Of a stretch of 64,000 nt of DNA, positions 37,455 to 47,917 are shown piece after piece. The stretch covers positions 62,001 to 126,000 of the forward strand of contig JAHBSO010000003.1 in NCBI GenBank assembly GCA_019639075.1. The letters run 5' to 3'. This stretch comes from Actinomycetota bacterium. Its GTDB lineage: Bacteria; Actinomycetota; Acidimicrobiia; Acidimicrobiales; Iamiaceae. The position numbers and the translations under genes were made by a program. The notes beneath the pieces were generated by a model. The model was not told where the DNA came from. It saw only the letters and a program-made list of their open reading frames with translations, and did no database searches. Position 1 is the stretch's first letter, and each line of letters opens with the position of its first letter.

Positions 37455-38641
37455 GCGAGGGCGGCGAGCGCGGCACCGGCGAGGATGCGGGCACCGATGC
37501 CCACCGCCCGCTCGTCGATGTCGAACACCGGCGAGTGCAGGTCGACCGCCGGCGCGCCCGGCCGGTGCACGCCGAGGCGCAGGTACCCGAGCACCGCGAC
37601 CTCGCCGTACCAGGAGAAGTCCTCCCCGCCGGCGCTCTGCATCGTCGGCCCGACGCCGTCCGCGCCCACCACGTCGGCCGACGCGGCGGCCAGCAGGGCG
37701 GCGACCCGCTCGTCGTTCACGATCGGCGGCGCGCCCCGCTGGTGGTCGAGCTCCCAGGTCGCGCCCATGGGTTCGGCGATCGACGCGATGAGACGGGGCA
37801 GCAGGCTCGGCGCGGCATCCCAGGCGCTCCGACCCGACGACCGCAACGAGCCGCGCAGCTCGGCCTCCGACGGGATGACGTTGGCGGCCTCACCCGCTCG
37901 GATCGACCCGAAGGTCAGGTTGAGCCCGTCCCTCGGGTCGACGAGGCGACCCATGGCGGCCGGCAGGTCCACCGCGACCCGCCCGGCGACGTGGACGAGG
38001 TCGACGCTCTGGTGCGGTCGCGCCGTGTGGCCGCCGGGACCCCGCAGCCGGATCGCCAGGAGGTCGGCCGCCGAGGTGATCGCCCCGGCGCTGATGCCGA
38101 CCCGGCCGACCGGCAGCGAGGGGTCGCTGTGGAGGCCGAGCACCACGTCGATGCCGTCGACCACGCCGTCCTCGACGAAGCGCGACGCCGCGCCCGGCAC
38201 CGTCTCCTCCGCGGGTTGGAGCAGCAGGCGGACCGCGCCCCCGATGCCGGTCGAGCCGAGCAGCTCGGCGAGCGCCAGTCCGGCGCCGAGCGTGGCGGTG
38301 GCGTGCAGGTCGTGACCGCAGGCGTGACACACGCCGTCGACCGTCGAGCGGTAGGGCACGTCCTTGGCGTCGTCCATCCGCAGGGCGTCGATGTCGCCGC
38401 GGATGGCGACGCGGGGCGGACCGATGCCGACGTCGGCGATCACCCCGGTGCCCGTCGGCGCCACCCGGGCGGCGATCCCGGCGGCGAGCAACCGCTCGAG
38501 CAGGACCCGGGTCGTGCGCACCTCCTCCCACGACGGTTCGGGGTGCGCGTGGAGGTCCCGGCGCAAGGCCACCAACTCGGGTTCGAGCCGCTGGACCACG
38601 GCCGCCACCGCGTCCGCCGTCGGCACCGCTGGTCCGCTCAT
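37415..38641 (-). CDS. M20-family amidohydrolase
   Basis: Zinc-dependent N-acyl amino acid amidohydrolase or peptidase of the M20D group; 408 residues. Motifs RRDLHAHPEPSWEE, RGDIDALRMDD, CHACGHDLHAT, LLQPAEETVPGA and the dimerisation domain with TARPHQSVD are present; the substrate is not predictable. The last residues (NPNPNPKPTVLA) and the stop are encoded by the palindrome and its TTGGGG tract, so the C-terminus is an add-on. The GTG/ATG start region overlaps the YbdK-type gene stop by 4 bases. Confidence 0.92.
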   Translation of the reverse strand: MSGPAVPTADAVAAVVQRLEPELVALRRDLHAHPEPSWEEVRTTRVLLERLLAAGIAARVAPTGTGVIADVGIGPPRVAIRGDIDALRMDDAKDVPYRSTVDGVCHACGHDLHATATLGAGLALAELLGSTGIGGAVRLLLQPAEETVPGAASRFVEDGVVDGIDVVLGLHSDPSLPVGRVGISAGAITSAADLLAIRLRGPGGHTARPHQSVDLVHVAGRVAVDLPAAMGRLVDPRDGLNLTFGSIRAGEAANVIPSEAELRGSLRSSGRSAWDAAPSLLPRLIASIAEPMGATWELDHQRGAPPIVNDERVAALLAAASADVVGADGVGPTMQSAGGEDFSWYGEVAVLGYLRLGVHRPGAPAVDLHSPVFDIDERAVGIGARILAGAALAALANPNPNPKPTVLA

Positions 38642-39789
38642 CGGGACAGCTCGTCGGTCTCGAGCTCACGCACCAGTTGGTCGACCACGGGGTGCAGGTC
38701 GCTCGCCGTCGAGATCGCGGCCGGGGCGGCTCGGCGCTGACGCTCGTAGCTCGGCCCCACCTCCATGATCTCCTCGACCAGCGCCAGCTCGCCGACGCAC
38801 CCGAGCCTCTGGGCCACCGGGGTCAGCTCCTCCACCAACGTGTGGATCGACTCGCGCAGCGGCTCCAGCCGACCGTGTTCGTCGACGATGATCTCGGTGT
38901 CCAGCCCGTGGCGCCCGGCCCGCCACTTGTTCTGGCGCAGCACCCAGTCCCGGTGGCGGGGCAGGGTGAAGCCGCGGTCGTCGAGCTGGTCCAGGTGCAG
39001 CACGAGGCTCTGCGCGAGCGCGGCGACGGCGGAGACCTCGCGGAGCGTCGGTATCCCGTCGCACATCCGCAGCTCCACGGTGCCGAAGTCGGGGTGCGGT
39101 CGGATGTCCCACCACACCTCCCGGACCGTCGAGATCGCCGCCGAGGAGACGAGCGTCTCCATGAACGCCTCGAAGTCCGACCAGTTCTCGATCGGCGCCG
39201 GGAGCCCGGCGGTCGGCAACCCCTCGAACACCTTGGAGCGGCTCGACGCCAGGCCCGTGTCGTGGCCCTCCCAGTACGGGCTCGACGCCGACAGGGCGAG
39301 GAAGTGCGGGATGTAGCCGGCGAGTGCGTTGGCGATCGCCACCGCCTTCTCCGGGGAGCGGATCCCGACGTGGACGTGCACGCCGAAGATCTGGAGCCTC
39401 CGGGCCATCCACTGCATCTCCTCGACCAGCCGCTCGTAGCGAGGGTTCGGGCTCACCGTCTGGTCCGCCCACGACGAGAACGGGTGGGTGCCCGAGCACA
39501 TCACGTCGAGTCCCCGCCGGTCGGCGGCCTCACGGACCTCGGCCAGGGTGACGGCCAGGTCGTCGCGGGCCTCGTCGACCCGCTGGCACACCCCGGTGAT
39601 GATCTCCACCGTGCACTCGAACAGCTCGTGCTTCGCCTTCGGGTGCTCACCGTCGGGATGACCCTCACCGAGCTCGGTGAGGATGTCGGTCGCCGCGGAC
39701 GCCAGCTCGCCGGTCTCGCGGTCGACCAGTTCGAGCTCGACCTCCACACCGAGGCTGGGCCCGTCCGAACTGTTGAAGTCGATCTTCAC
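38638..39789 (-). CDS. YbdK-type carboxylate-amine ligase (GCS2 family)
   Basis: Weak glutamate-cysteine ligase homologue of 383 residues. The start MKIDFNSSDGPSLGVEVELELVD, the ELFECTVEIITG strand, FSSWADQTVSPNPRY, QIFGVHVHVGI and LRMCDGIPT are GCS2/YbdK signatures. In actinobacteria this family includes EgtA-like and plain YbdK proteins of unknown role; since mycothiol (mshC) replaces glutathione here, glutathione synthesis is unlikely. It is coupled to the M20 gene (ATGA). Confidence 0.88.
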   Translation of the reverse strand: MKIDFNSSDGPSLGVEVELELVDRETGELASAATDILTELGEGHPDGEHPKAKHELFECTVEIITGVCQRVDEARDDLAVTLAEVREAADRRGLDVMCSGTHPFSSWADQTVSPNPRYERLVEEMQWMARRLQIFGVHVHVGIRSPEKAVAIANALAGYIPHFLALSASSPYWEGHDTGLASSRSKVFEGLPTAGLPAPIENWSDFEAFMETLVSSAAISTVREVWWDIRPHPDFGTVELRMCDGIPTLREVSAVAALAQSLVLHLDQLDDRGFTLPRHRDWVLRQNKWRAGRHGLDTEIIVDEHGRLEPLRESIHTLVEELTPVAQRLGCVGELALVEEIMEVGPSYERQRRAAPAAISTASDLHPVVDQLVRELETDELSR

Positions 39790-39929
39790 GCGGGCTCCTC
39801 CGGGGCCGCTCCCGACCCGATGCCGGACGCTACCGCCGCGGCGACCGCCGACGTGGGCTCGTCGCCGGTCACGGCCCGTCGACAGCGGTACGCTCGCGGC
39901 GGCTCTGGTGCACGATCGGGAGGTCGAGC

Positions 39930-40556
39930 GTGACGGACCTGTACCACGAGGGACAACGAGAGCTGCAGGACCGCTTCGACACCCGCCGGCTCGCCGATCG
40001 ACTGTCCGACGTGGCCGGCGACGTGTTCCACGAACCGTTCGTGCGCTTCATCGAGGCGCGCGACATGTTCTTCATCGCGACGACCGACGCCAAGGGTGCC
40101 CCGGACTGCTCCTACAAGGGCGGCGACCCGGGCTTCGTGCGCGTGCTCGACGACCACGAGCTCGCGTTCCCCAGCTACGACGGCAACGGCATGTTCCGCA
40201 CCCTCGGCAACATCGGCGTCAACCCGCACATCGGGCTGCTGTTCCTCGACTTCGAGGCCGGCACCCGCCTCCGGGTGAACGGCGAGGCCACCGTCGAGCT
40301 GGACGGCCCGCTCGTCGAGTCGTTCCCCGGCGCCCAGTGTGCGGTGCGGGTGCGGGCCCGGGCGATCTTCCCGAACTGCGGCCGCTACGTCCACGACTAC
40401 CGCAAGGTCGATGAATCCCCGTTCGTGCCCCGGGGCAACTGCGAGCCGCCGGTGCCGGACTGGAAGCTCGACCCGTGGTTCGAGGGCACCCTCGCCGAGG
40501 GCGACCCCGCGCTCGATCCCGAACGACCGAGCGCCCCGGCGGTGCCCCGGTTCTGA
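39930..40556 (+). CDS. PPOX-class flavin-dependent protein
   Basis: Pyridoxamine-5'-phosphate-oxidase-fold protein of 208 residues, probably binding FMN; no specific reaction predicted. Visible: FFIATTDAKGAPDCSYKGGDPGFV, the strand AFPSYDGNGMFRTLGNIG with NPHIGLLFLDF, and RVRARAIFPNCGRYVHDY, which together mark the subgroup annotated as MSMEG_1061-like. GTG 39930 follows GGGAGG. It is a lone plus-strand gene converging on ruvB; the gap between them is filled with dispersed repeats. Confidence 0.88.
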   Translation: MTDLYHEGQRELQDRFDTRRLADRLSDVAGDVFHEPFVRFIEARDMFFIATTDAKGAPDCSYKGGDPGFVRVLDDHELAFPSYDGNGMFRTLGNIGVNPHIGLLFLDFEAGTRLRVNGEATVELDGPLVESFPGAQCAVRVRARAIFPNCGRYVHDYRKVDESPFVPRGNCEPPVPDWKLDPWFEGTLAEGDPALDPERPSAPAVPRF

Positions 40557-40560
40557 CCCA

Positions 40561-40706
40561 CCTTTCGACTGCGCTCGCCCAGGGGCTCGCTCCGCTCAAG
40601 GAACGGCGGGCTGGTGCCGGGCGTCGAGCGCAGCGAGGCCTCTCTGTTCCTTGAGCGAGCGCAGCGAGTCGAAAGGCCGAAGGGCGTCGAGCGCAGCGAG
40701 GCCTCC
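40561..40706. repeat. Dispersed repeats between PPOX gene and ruvB
   Basis: An inverted copy at 40561-40604 (CCTTTCGACTGCGCTCG ... CGCTCAAGGAAC) faces a direct copy at 40647-40678 (TTCCTTGAGCGAGCGCAGCG, AGTCGAAAGG); together they can form a long hairpin. The companion element GTCGAGCGCAGCGAGGCCTC occurs at 40623-40642 and 40685-40704. Confidence 0.85.
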
Positions 40707-40710
40707 GACC

Positions 40711-41753
<1,043 letters not shown>

Positions 41754-41754
<1 letters not shown>

Positions 41755-42359
41755 CAGCGAGCCCCGGCCAGGCGTTGCAAGGCCTCCTTGAGCATCGCCC
41801 CGGGATCGCCCTCGGGCAGCTCGCGGGTGGCCTCGGCGATCTCCTCGGGGCCGTAGCCCAGACCGGTGAGGGCGTCGCGCACGTCGGCCCGGGCGTTGCG
41901 GGCCGACGACCCGTCGTCGCCGGGGGCACCGGTCGGGGCCGGGCCGTCGGCCGGCAGCGCCAGCCGGGACTTCAGTTCGATGAGGAGACGGGCCGCGGTC
42001 TTCTTGCCCACGCCGGGGACGAGGCACAGGGCGGCGACGTCGTCGTCGGCGATCACCCGCACGAGGTTGGCGGGCGGGTGCACCGAGAGGATGGCGAGGG
42101 CGAGTGCCGGGCCGACCCCGTGCGCGCCGAGGAGCGACTCGAACGCCTCGCGCTCGTCGCGGGTGGCGAAGCCGTAGAGGGTCGCCGCGTCCTCGCGGAT
42201 GTGGTGGTGGATCCACACGAAGACCTCGGCGTCGAGGTCGCCCAGGCGGGCCGCGGTGGCCGGACCGGCCTGGACGCGGTAGCCGAGGCCACCCACCTCG
42301 ACGAGGATCTCGCCGGTGACCGACCGGTCGAGCAGGCGACCGCGCAGCGATCCGATCAT
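41754..42359 (-). CDS. ruvA: Holliday junction DNA helicase subunit RuvA
   Basis: Tetrameric junction-binding partner of RuvB; 201 residues: OB fold ([17 protein letters not shown]), helix-hairpin-helix motifs ([30 protein letters not shown]), a flexible linker and the RuvB-binding domain III ([21 protein letters not shown]). ATG 42359 overlaps the ruvC stop (ATGA). Confidence 0.97.
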
Positions 42360-42865
42360 CGGGCCCTCCCGGCGGCGACGGCGATCCTGGTCCGGGCCGG
42401 TGCGTAGGCGAGGTGGCAGAGGGCGAGGGCGGCCGCGTCGGCGGCGTCGGCCGGGCGCGGTGGCCGGGCCAGCCCGAGGAGGCGCTGCACCATCTGCTGG
42501 ACCTGGGCCTTGTCCGCCGAGCCGTCGCCGGCGACCGCCAGCTTGACCTCGTTGGGCGTGTACTGGACGACCTCGCAGCCGGCCGCGACCGCCTCCACCA
42601 TGGCGATCCCGCTGGCCTGACCGACCGACATCGCGGTGCGGACGTTGGTCTGGAAGAAGACCCGCTCGATGGCGACGACGTCGGGCCGGATCTCGGCCAG
42701 CAGCGAGCGCAGCTCGCCCTGGAGCTCGTGGAGCCGGAGGGGCAGGTCGTCGGACGGGGCGGTGCGGATCACGCCGATGGCCTGGGCGCGCGGGCCCGAA
42801 CCGGTGCGGCGGACGGCGCCGTAGCCGCAGCGGGACAGACCCGGATCGATGCCCAAGACGAACAC
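42356..42865 (-). CDS. ruvC: Holliday junction resolvase RuvC
   Basis: Dimeric endonuclease resolving Holliday junctions; 169 residues. The catalytic acids lie in [26 protein letters not shown] and [15 protein letters not shown] 42865 has TACGGT exactly 7 nt upstream (42878-42873) and no Shine-Dalgarno, so the ruvCAB message is probably leaderless. Confidence 0.97.
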   Translation of the reverse strand: MFVLGIDPGLSRCGYGAVRRTGSGPRAQAIGVIRTAPSDDLPLRLHELQGELRSLLAEIRPDVVAIERVFFQTNVRTAMSVGQASGIAMVEAVAAGCEVVQYTPNEVKLAVAGDGSADKAQVQQMVQRLLGLARPPRPADAADAAALALCHLAYAPARTRIAVAAGRAR

Positions 42866-42952
42866 GTGTACGACCGTAGCCGTCCGTCCGGCGATCGCGG
42901 CGCATCCCCGCCGACCGTCAACTCCGCCCCGGCGCGGCCGATGAGGGACGAC

Positions 42953-44068
42953 GTGAGCAGCCCCTCCACCCCCGCCCCACGACCGCCGGTGATCGAGCTG
43001 ACCGGGGTCGAGCGGTCCTTCGGCCAGGTCCACGCGCTCGCCGGCCTCGACCTCAGCGTGCCGGAGAACCGCATCACCGTCCTGCTCGGCCCGAACGGCG
43101 CGGGCAAGACCACGGCCATCCGCATGATCACCGGTGCGCTCGAGCCGCACGCCGGCACGGTCCGCACGTTCGGCCTCGACCCGTCGCGAGACGGCGAGGA
43201 GGTCCGGCTCCGCTGCGGCGTGGTGTCGGCCAAGCCGGCGCTCTACGACCGGCTCTCGGCCCTCGACAACCTCGCGTACGCCGCCGAGCTGTACGGCCTC
43301 GGGCGGGGCCCCGGGGTGCAGGACGAGCTGCGAGCCGCGGCCGCCCGTTTCGGCATCGACCACGCGCTCGACCAGCGGGTGGGCGGGTTCTCGACCGGCA
43401 TGAAGACCCGGCTGGCGCTCGCCCGGTCGATCCTGCACCGCCCCGACCTCCTCCTGTTCGACGAGCCCACCTCCGGGCTCGACCCCGAGTCGAGCCACGC
43501 CGTCCTCGAGATGATCCGGGAGATGACCGACGACGGGCGCACCGTCGTGATGTGCACCCACCTGCTGCTGGAGGCCGAGGGCCTCGCCGACCGGGTCGTG
43601 GTGATGGAGGACGGCAGGGACCTCGTGGCCGGCACGCCCGACGAGCTCACCCGGCGCTACTGGCCCGGGACCGTCGTCGCCGTCGCCGCCGAGGACCCGG
43701 CGTCGCTCGACCTCGCGCCGAACCTGCCCGGGGTCACCCGGGTCGAGCGCACCGCCGACCCACGGCGCCGACACCTCCACCTCGTCGGCGAGGACCGGGT
43801 GGCCGACGTGGTCACTGCGATGGTGCGGGCCGGCGTGCGCGTCACCCGGGTCGAGCCGCTCGAGGCCAGCCTCGAGGACCTCTACTTCGCCGTGCGGACC
43901 AAGAAGGCCATCGCGGACGACGGCGGCCGCCAGCTGTCCACCGACGGGGACCGGTCGGCCGACGACGCGACGACGGACCGTCACCGCCAGGTGGCCACGC
44001 TCACCGGGTGGCCCGACGGACGCGGCAGGCCCCGCGGGGCGACCGCCCCCGAGGAGGTGCGGTCGTGA
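42953..44068 (+). CDS. ABC-2 type exporter, ATP-binding subunit
   Basis: 371 residues. Walker A GPNGAGKTT at about 46-54, the signature FSTGMKTRLALARS, Walker B LLLFDEPTSGLD, and a C-terminal extension from about 230 that recalls DrrA/NatA-type subunits. GTG 42953 is chosen because GAGGGA lies 5 nt upstream; the in-frame ATG 42941 is an alternative. Its stop overlaps the permease GTG (GTGA). The transported substrate is unknown (drug, lipid or ion). Confidence 0.92.
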   Translation: MSSPSTPAPRPPVIELTGVERSFGQVHALAGLDLSVPENRITVLLGPNGAGKTTAIRMITGALEPHAGTVRTFGLDPSRDGEEVRLRCGVVSAKPALYDRLSALDNLAYAAELYGLGRGPGVQDELRAAAARFGIDHALDQRVGGFSTGMKTRLALARSILHRPDLLLFDEPTSGLDPESSHAVLEMIREMTDDGRTVVMCTHLLLEAEGLADRVVVMEDGRDLVAGTPDELTRRYWPGTVVAVAAEDPASLDLAPNLPGVTRVERTADPRRRHLHLVGEDRVADVVTAMVRAGVRVTRVEPLEASLEDLYFAVRTKKAIADDGGRQLSTDGDRSADDATTDRHRQVATLTGWPDGRGRPRGATAPEEVRS

Positions 44069-44946
44069 CCGCCGCCCACGTCCCCACCACCACCGAGGTC
44101 CCGGCCCCGGCCCGCCGGATGAGCTCCTGGAGCCGGATCGGCATCGTCGCCCGCTCCGACATGCGCCAGCTCCTGGAGGACAAGGGCTTCTGGATGCCGA
44201 TGGTCGTGCTCGGTGCCATCTTCTTCGTGTTCATCCCGACGGTGCTGCTCCTCACGATCACCCGGATCGGCAACGTGGAAGCCGTCGAGCAGGTGTCGAA
44301 GACCCTGGAGGTGCTGCCCGAGGCCGCACAGGCGCAGATCCAGGGCAGCACCCCGGAGGGTCGCACCGCCTACGCGCTGGCCGTCTACCTCCTGGCCCCG
44401 GTGGCGATCGTGGTGCCGCTCACCATCTCGACGGCCATCGGCGCATCGACGATCGTCGGCGAGCGCGAGCGCGGCACCGGCGAGTTCCTCGCCCACTCCC
44501 CCGCCCACGTGCGCGAGATCTACCTCGGCAAGCTCATCGCCAGCCTCGTGCCCGGGTACGCGACCACCCTCGTCGGGTTCGGCTGCTACTCGCTCGTCGT
44601 CAACCTGCTCGTCGGACCCGAGGCCGGCGGCTGGTTCTTCCCGACCGCGCAGTGGTGGGTGCTGATGCTGTGGGTCGTGCCGCCGTTCCTGGCCGTCACG
44701 CTCTCGATCGTCCTGCGCCTGTCGGCCCGGGTGAAGAGCAGCGCCGCGGCGCAGCAGGCGGCCGGACTCGTGACGCTGCCGATGATCGGGATCGCGTACT
44801 CGCAGAGCACCGGCGCCCTGTTCGGCGCCCGGGCATCGGGACTGGTGATCGGGCTGGTCGCCTGGATCGCGGCGGCCGTCGGCCTCTCGCGCGGCGTGCG
44901 GGCGGTCAGTCGGTCGCGGTTGTTGGGCGTCGACGACCAGATCTGA
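44065..44946 (+). CDS. ABC-2 type exporter, permease subunit
   Basis: 293 residues with about six membrane segments (near 45-66, 115-140, 165-190, 205-225, 240-260 and 268-285). The large loop between the first and second carries no cysteines. ERERGTGEFLAHSP after the second segment is the usual ABC-2 cytoplasmic coupling motif. It is coupled to the ATPase and overlaps the convergent peroxiredoxin gene by 41 bp at the 3' end. Confidence 0.9.
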   Translation: MTAAHVPTTTEVPAPARRMSSWSRIGIVARSDMRQLLEDKGFWMPMVVLGAIFFVFIPTVLLLTITRIGNVEAVEQVSKTLEVLPEAAQAQIQGSTPEGRTAYALAVYLLAPVAIVVPLTISTAIGASTIVGERERGTGEFLAHSPAHVREIYLGKLIASLVPGYATTLVGFGCYSLVVNLLVGPEAGGWFFPTAQWWVLMLWVVPPFLAVTLSIVLRLSARVKSSAAAQQAAGLVTLPMIGIAYSQSTGALFGARASGLVIGLVAWIAAAVGLSRGVRAVSRSRLLGVDDQI

Positions 44947-45394
44947 CCGCGGCGGCGAGCTCGGGGCTCGTCCGGAACGTGGACGCCGCGTGGCCGCGGT
45001 GGACCAGGACGAGGCGTCCGTCCTCGTCGACGACGAACACGCTGCGCCGGTAGAAGCCGAGCGGGCCGAGGACGCCATAGGCCTCGGCGACGGACTTGTC
45101 GACGTCGGCGAGCAGCGGGAAGCCGAAGCCGCCCTGGTCGGCGGCGAAGTCCTCGTGGCTGTCGAGGTCCTGCGGGCTGATGGCCAGCACCTGGGCGTCG
45201 AGCTCGGTGAAGAGCGCCAGGTCGGCCGAGTAGGCGTTGAGCTGGCGGGTGCAGATCGGCGTGTTGTCACCGGGGTAGAACGCGAGCACCACCGGTCGAC
45301 CGCGGTACGCCGCGAGCGAGTGCTCCCGACGCACCCCGTCCTCGACCCCGGGGAGCGTGAACTCGGGAGCGAGGTCCCCGACGCTGACGGCCAT
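44906..45394 (-). CDS. Peroxiredoxin, 1-Cys (AhpC/TSA family)
   Basis: Thiol peroxidase of 162 residues. [14 protein letters not shown] places the peroxidatic Cys at 48, and it is the only Cys in the protein, so an external thiol must resolve it. Mycothiol is a candidate, since mshC is in this window (inference). TAAGGT lies 8 nt before ATG 45394, an almost leaderless start. The last 41 bp overlap the exporter permease on the other strand. Confidence 0.93.
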   Translation of the reverse strand: MAVSVGDLAPEFTLPGVEDGVRREHSLAAYRGRPVVLAFYPGDNTPICTRQLNAYSADLALFTELDAQVLAISPQDLDSHEDFAADQGGFGFPLLADVDKSVAEAYGVLGPLGFYRRSVFVVDEDGRLVLVHRGHAASTFRTSPELAAAVRSGRRRPTTATD

Positions 45395-45458
45395 GGGCCT
45401 GGACCTTAGGACGCGACCGACGTCGCCACGACCCGACCTCGATCGCCGTCGATCCCGG

Positions 45459-45464
45459 TACCGT
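45459..45464 (+). promoter_or_regulatory. -10 box of leaderless aldo/keto reductase transcript
   Basis: TACCGT, 7-nt spacer, ATG 45472; no ribosome site. Confidence 0.5.
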
Positions 45465-45471
45465 CGACCGT

Positions 45472-46479
45472 ATGACCATCCCCACCCGGACCCTCGGCCG
45501 CAGCGGCATCAGCGCCGGCGCGGTCGGCCTCGGCTGCATGAGCTTCTCGAACATCTACGGCGGCTTCGAGGAGTCGGCCGACGAGACCATCGGCCGAGCG
45601 CTCGACCTCGGCGTCACCCTCCTCGACACCGCCGACATCTACGGGCCCTTCACCAGCGAGCAGCTCGTCGGGCGGGCGATCGCGTCGCGCCGCGACGAGG
45701 TCGTGCTGGCCACGAAGTTCGGCATCGTCCGCGATCCCGACAGCCCCAACGGGATGGGCGTGAACGGCACCCCGGAGTACGTGCGGTCGTCGCTCGACGG
45801 CTCGCTCGGCCGCCTCGGCGTGGACCACATCGACCTGTACTACCTGCACCGGCCGTCGGGCCTGACGCCGATCGAGGAGACGGTCGGCGCCCTCGCCGAG
45901 CAGGTCGAGGCCGGCAAGATCGGCCACATCGGCCTGTCCGAGGCATCGGCCGACACGCTGCGCCGGGCCGCCGCGGTGCACCCGATCGCCGCGCTCCAGA
46001 CCGAGTACTCGCTGTTCAGCCGGGACATCGAGGGCCCGATCCTCGACACCTGCCGGGAGCTCGGCATCGGGCTCGTTCCCTACAGCCCGCTCGGCCGCGG
46101 CTTCCTCACGGGTTCGTTCGCCACGCCCGACGACCTCGACCCGAGCGACTGGCGGCGCAACAACCCGCGGTTCGCGGCCGAGGCGATGGCGGCCAACCGA
46201 ACGCTGGTCGACCTGATCGGCACGATCGCCCAGCGACTCGTCGTGACCTCCGGCCAGGTGGCGTTGGCGTGGGTGCTGGCGCAGGGCGACGACGTGATCC
46301 CGATCCCCGGCACGACGAAGATCCCCCACCTCGAGGCCAACGCAGCGGCCGCCGACATCGTCCTGGAACCCGACGACCTGGCCGTGCTCGACGGGGCTGC
46401 GGAACGCGTGCGCGGCCCACGGGCCGACCCCTCGCTCGGCTGGACCAACCGCGACACGCCACCCCTGCCGACCGCCTGA
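45472..46479 (+). CDS. Aldo/keto reductase
   Basis: NADPH-dependent oxidoreductase of the AKR family, 335 residues. The catalytic tetrad is visible: Asp52 and Tyr57 (LDTADIYG), Lys82 and His126 (YYLHRP); the cofactor segment [18 protein letters not shown] is near the C-terminus. It resembles the AKR13/YajO-type group. TACCGT at 45459-45464 lies 7 nt before ATG 45472, so it is probably leaderless. It converges on yebC. Confidence 0.94.
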   Translation: MTIPTRTLGRSGISAGAVGLGCMSFSNIYGGFEESADETIGRALDLGVTLLDTADIYGPFTSEQLVGRAIASRRDEVVLATKFGIVRDPDSPNGMGVNGTPEYVRSSLDGSLGRLGVDHIDLYYLHRPSGLTPIEETVGALAEQVEAGKIGHIGLSEASADTLRRAAAVHPIAALQTEYSLFSRDIEGPILDTCRELGIGLVPYSPLGRGFLTGSFATPDDLDPSDWRRNNPRFAAEAMAANRTLVDLIGTIAQRLVVTSGQVALAWVLAQGDDVIPIPGTTKIPHLEANAAAADIVLEPDDLAVLDGAAERVRGPRADPSLGWTNRDTPPLPTA

Positions 46480-46513
46480 TCCTCGGTCAGGCCGCCGACG
46501 CGGACGGGGTCGG

Positions 46514-47260
46514 TCAGGCGAGCTGTTCGAGGATGTCGTCGGCGATGTCGAAGTTGCCGAACACGGCCTGCACGTCGTCGAGGTCGTCGAGCGCGTCGAC
46601 GAGGTCGAGCGTCTTCTTGGCCGACCCGACGTCCTCCAGCGGCACGTGGTTCTGGGCGATCATGACGAGGTCGCCCGACGTGACCTTGTGGCCGGCCTCC
46701 TCGATCGCGGTGCGCACGGCGTGCAGGTCGGTCGGTCCGGTGGTGACCCGCCAGGCGTCGCCCTCGCGCTCGATGTCCTCGGCCCCGGCGTCGATGGCCG
46801 CCATCATCAGGTCGTCCTCCTCGACCGCGCCGTCGACCAGCAGCGAGCCCTTGCGGTCGAACTGCCAGGCGACCGCGCCGGGCTCGGCCATGGAGCCGCC
46901 CCGCTTGGTGAAGGTGGACTTCACGTCCGAGCCGCTCCGGTTGCGGTTGTCGGTGAGCACCTCGACGATGAGCGCCACCCCACCCGGCGCATAGCCCTCG
47001 TAGGTGATCGACTCGTACGCGACGCCCTCGTTGCCGCCGGTGGCCCGCTTGATCGCCTGCTTGATCGTGTCGAGCGGGACCGACGCGTCCCGCGCCTTCT
47101 GGAACATCGTCCGCAGCGACGGGTTCATGTCCGGGTCCGGGCCGCCCTCACGAGCCGCCACCTCGACCTGACGGATCAGCTTGGCGAACACCTTCGCCCG
47201 CTTGGCGTCGGTGGCGCCCTTCTTGTGCTTGATGGTGGCCCACTTGGAATGACCGGACAT
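46514..47260 (-). CDS. yebC: YebC/PmpR family protein
   Basis: 248 residues, the normal length. The start MSGHSKWATIKHKKGATDAK, SGSDVKSTFTKRGGSM and the three-domain layout are diagnostic. The family is described both as a transcription regulator and as a ribosome-associated factor relieving polyproline stalls. ATG 47260 has GAAGAGGAG upstream and a TAGAAT -10 further up, so unlike its neighbours it has a true leader. In Mycobacterium it lies next to pdxT-pdxS, as here. Confidence 0.96.
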   Translation of the reverse strand: MSGHSKWATIKHKKGATDAKRAKVFAKLIRQVEVAAREGGPDPDMNPSLRTMFQKARDASVPLDTIKQAIKRATGGNEGVAYESITYEGYAPGGVALIVEVLTDNRNRSGSDVKSTFTKRGGSMAEPGAVAWQFDRKGSLLVDGAVEEDDLMMAAIDAGAEDIEREGDAWRVTTGPTDLHAVRTAIEEAGHKVTSGDLVMIAQNHVPLEDVGSAKKTLDLVDALDDLDDVQAVFGNFDIADDILEQLA

Positions 47261-47337
47261 CGGGCTCCTCTTCGAGTTCTGCGGCGGCCGGGGTGGTCCC
47301 GTGCCGGTCGGCGATTCTACGACGCGCGCCCGGCCGA

Positions 47338-47913
47338 TCAGCCCGCCAGCGCCAGGAACAGCTCGTGCAGGCGGAGGTCGTCGGTGAGCTCCGGGTGGAA
47401 CGCGCTCACGAGGACCGGACCCTGCCGGCACAGCACCGGGTGGCCGTCGACCGACGCCAGGACCTCCACGCCATCGCCCACCGCCTCCACGAACGGCGCT
47501 CGGATGAACACCGCGTGATAGGGGTCGTCGAGGCCGGTGACGTCGAGATCGGCCTCGAACGAGTCGACCTGGCGACCGAACGCGTTGCGCCGGACGGTGA
47601 GGTCGATCGCCCCGTAGGCCCGCTGGTCGGCCCGACCGTCGAGCACCTCGGAGGCCAGCACGATCATGCCCGCGCAGGTGCCGAGGACCGGAAGGCCGTC
47701 GGCCAGACGCGCGGCCAGCGGCCCGGCCAGTCCGGAGCTGTCGAGCAGCTTGGAGATCGTCGTCGACTCCCCACCGGGCACGATCAGCGAGTCGACGCCC
47801 GCCAGTTGGTCGGGCGTGCGGACCGTGACCGGTTCGGCGTCGAGGGCCTCGATGGCGCGGGCGTGGGGTCGGACCGCGCCCTGCAACGCGAGCAGCCCGA
47901 CGCGTCGCCCCAA
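47338..47913 (-). CDS. pdxT: Pyridoxal 5'-phosphate synthase glutaminase subunit
   Basis: Supplies ammonia to PdxS; 191 residues. The motifs LALQGAVRPHARAIEAL, PGGESTTI, LGTCAGMI with the nucleophile Cys80 and FHPEL near the end define PdxT. The only plausible start is TTG 47913 (GRRVGLLALQG), a few bases after the pdxS stop. Confidence 0.95.
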   Translation of the reverse strand: MGRRVGLLALQGAVRPHARAIEALDAEPVTVRTPDQLAGVDSLIVPGGESTTISKLLDSSGLAGPLAARLADGLPVLGTCAGMIVLASEVLDGRADQRAYGAIDLTVRRNAFGRQVDSFEADLDVTGLDDPYHAVFIRAPFVEAVGDGVEVLASVDGHPVLCRQGPVLVSAFHPELTDDLRLHELFLALAG

Positions 47914-47917
47914 CCGA

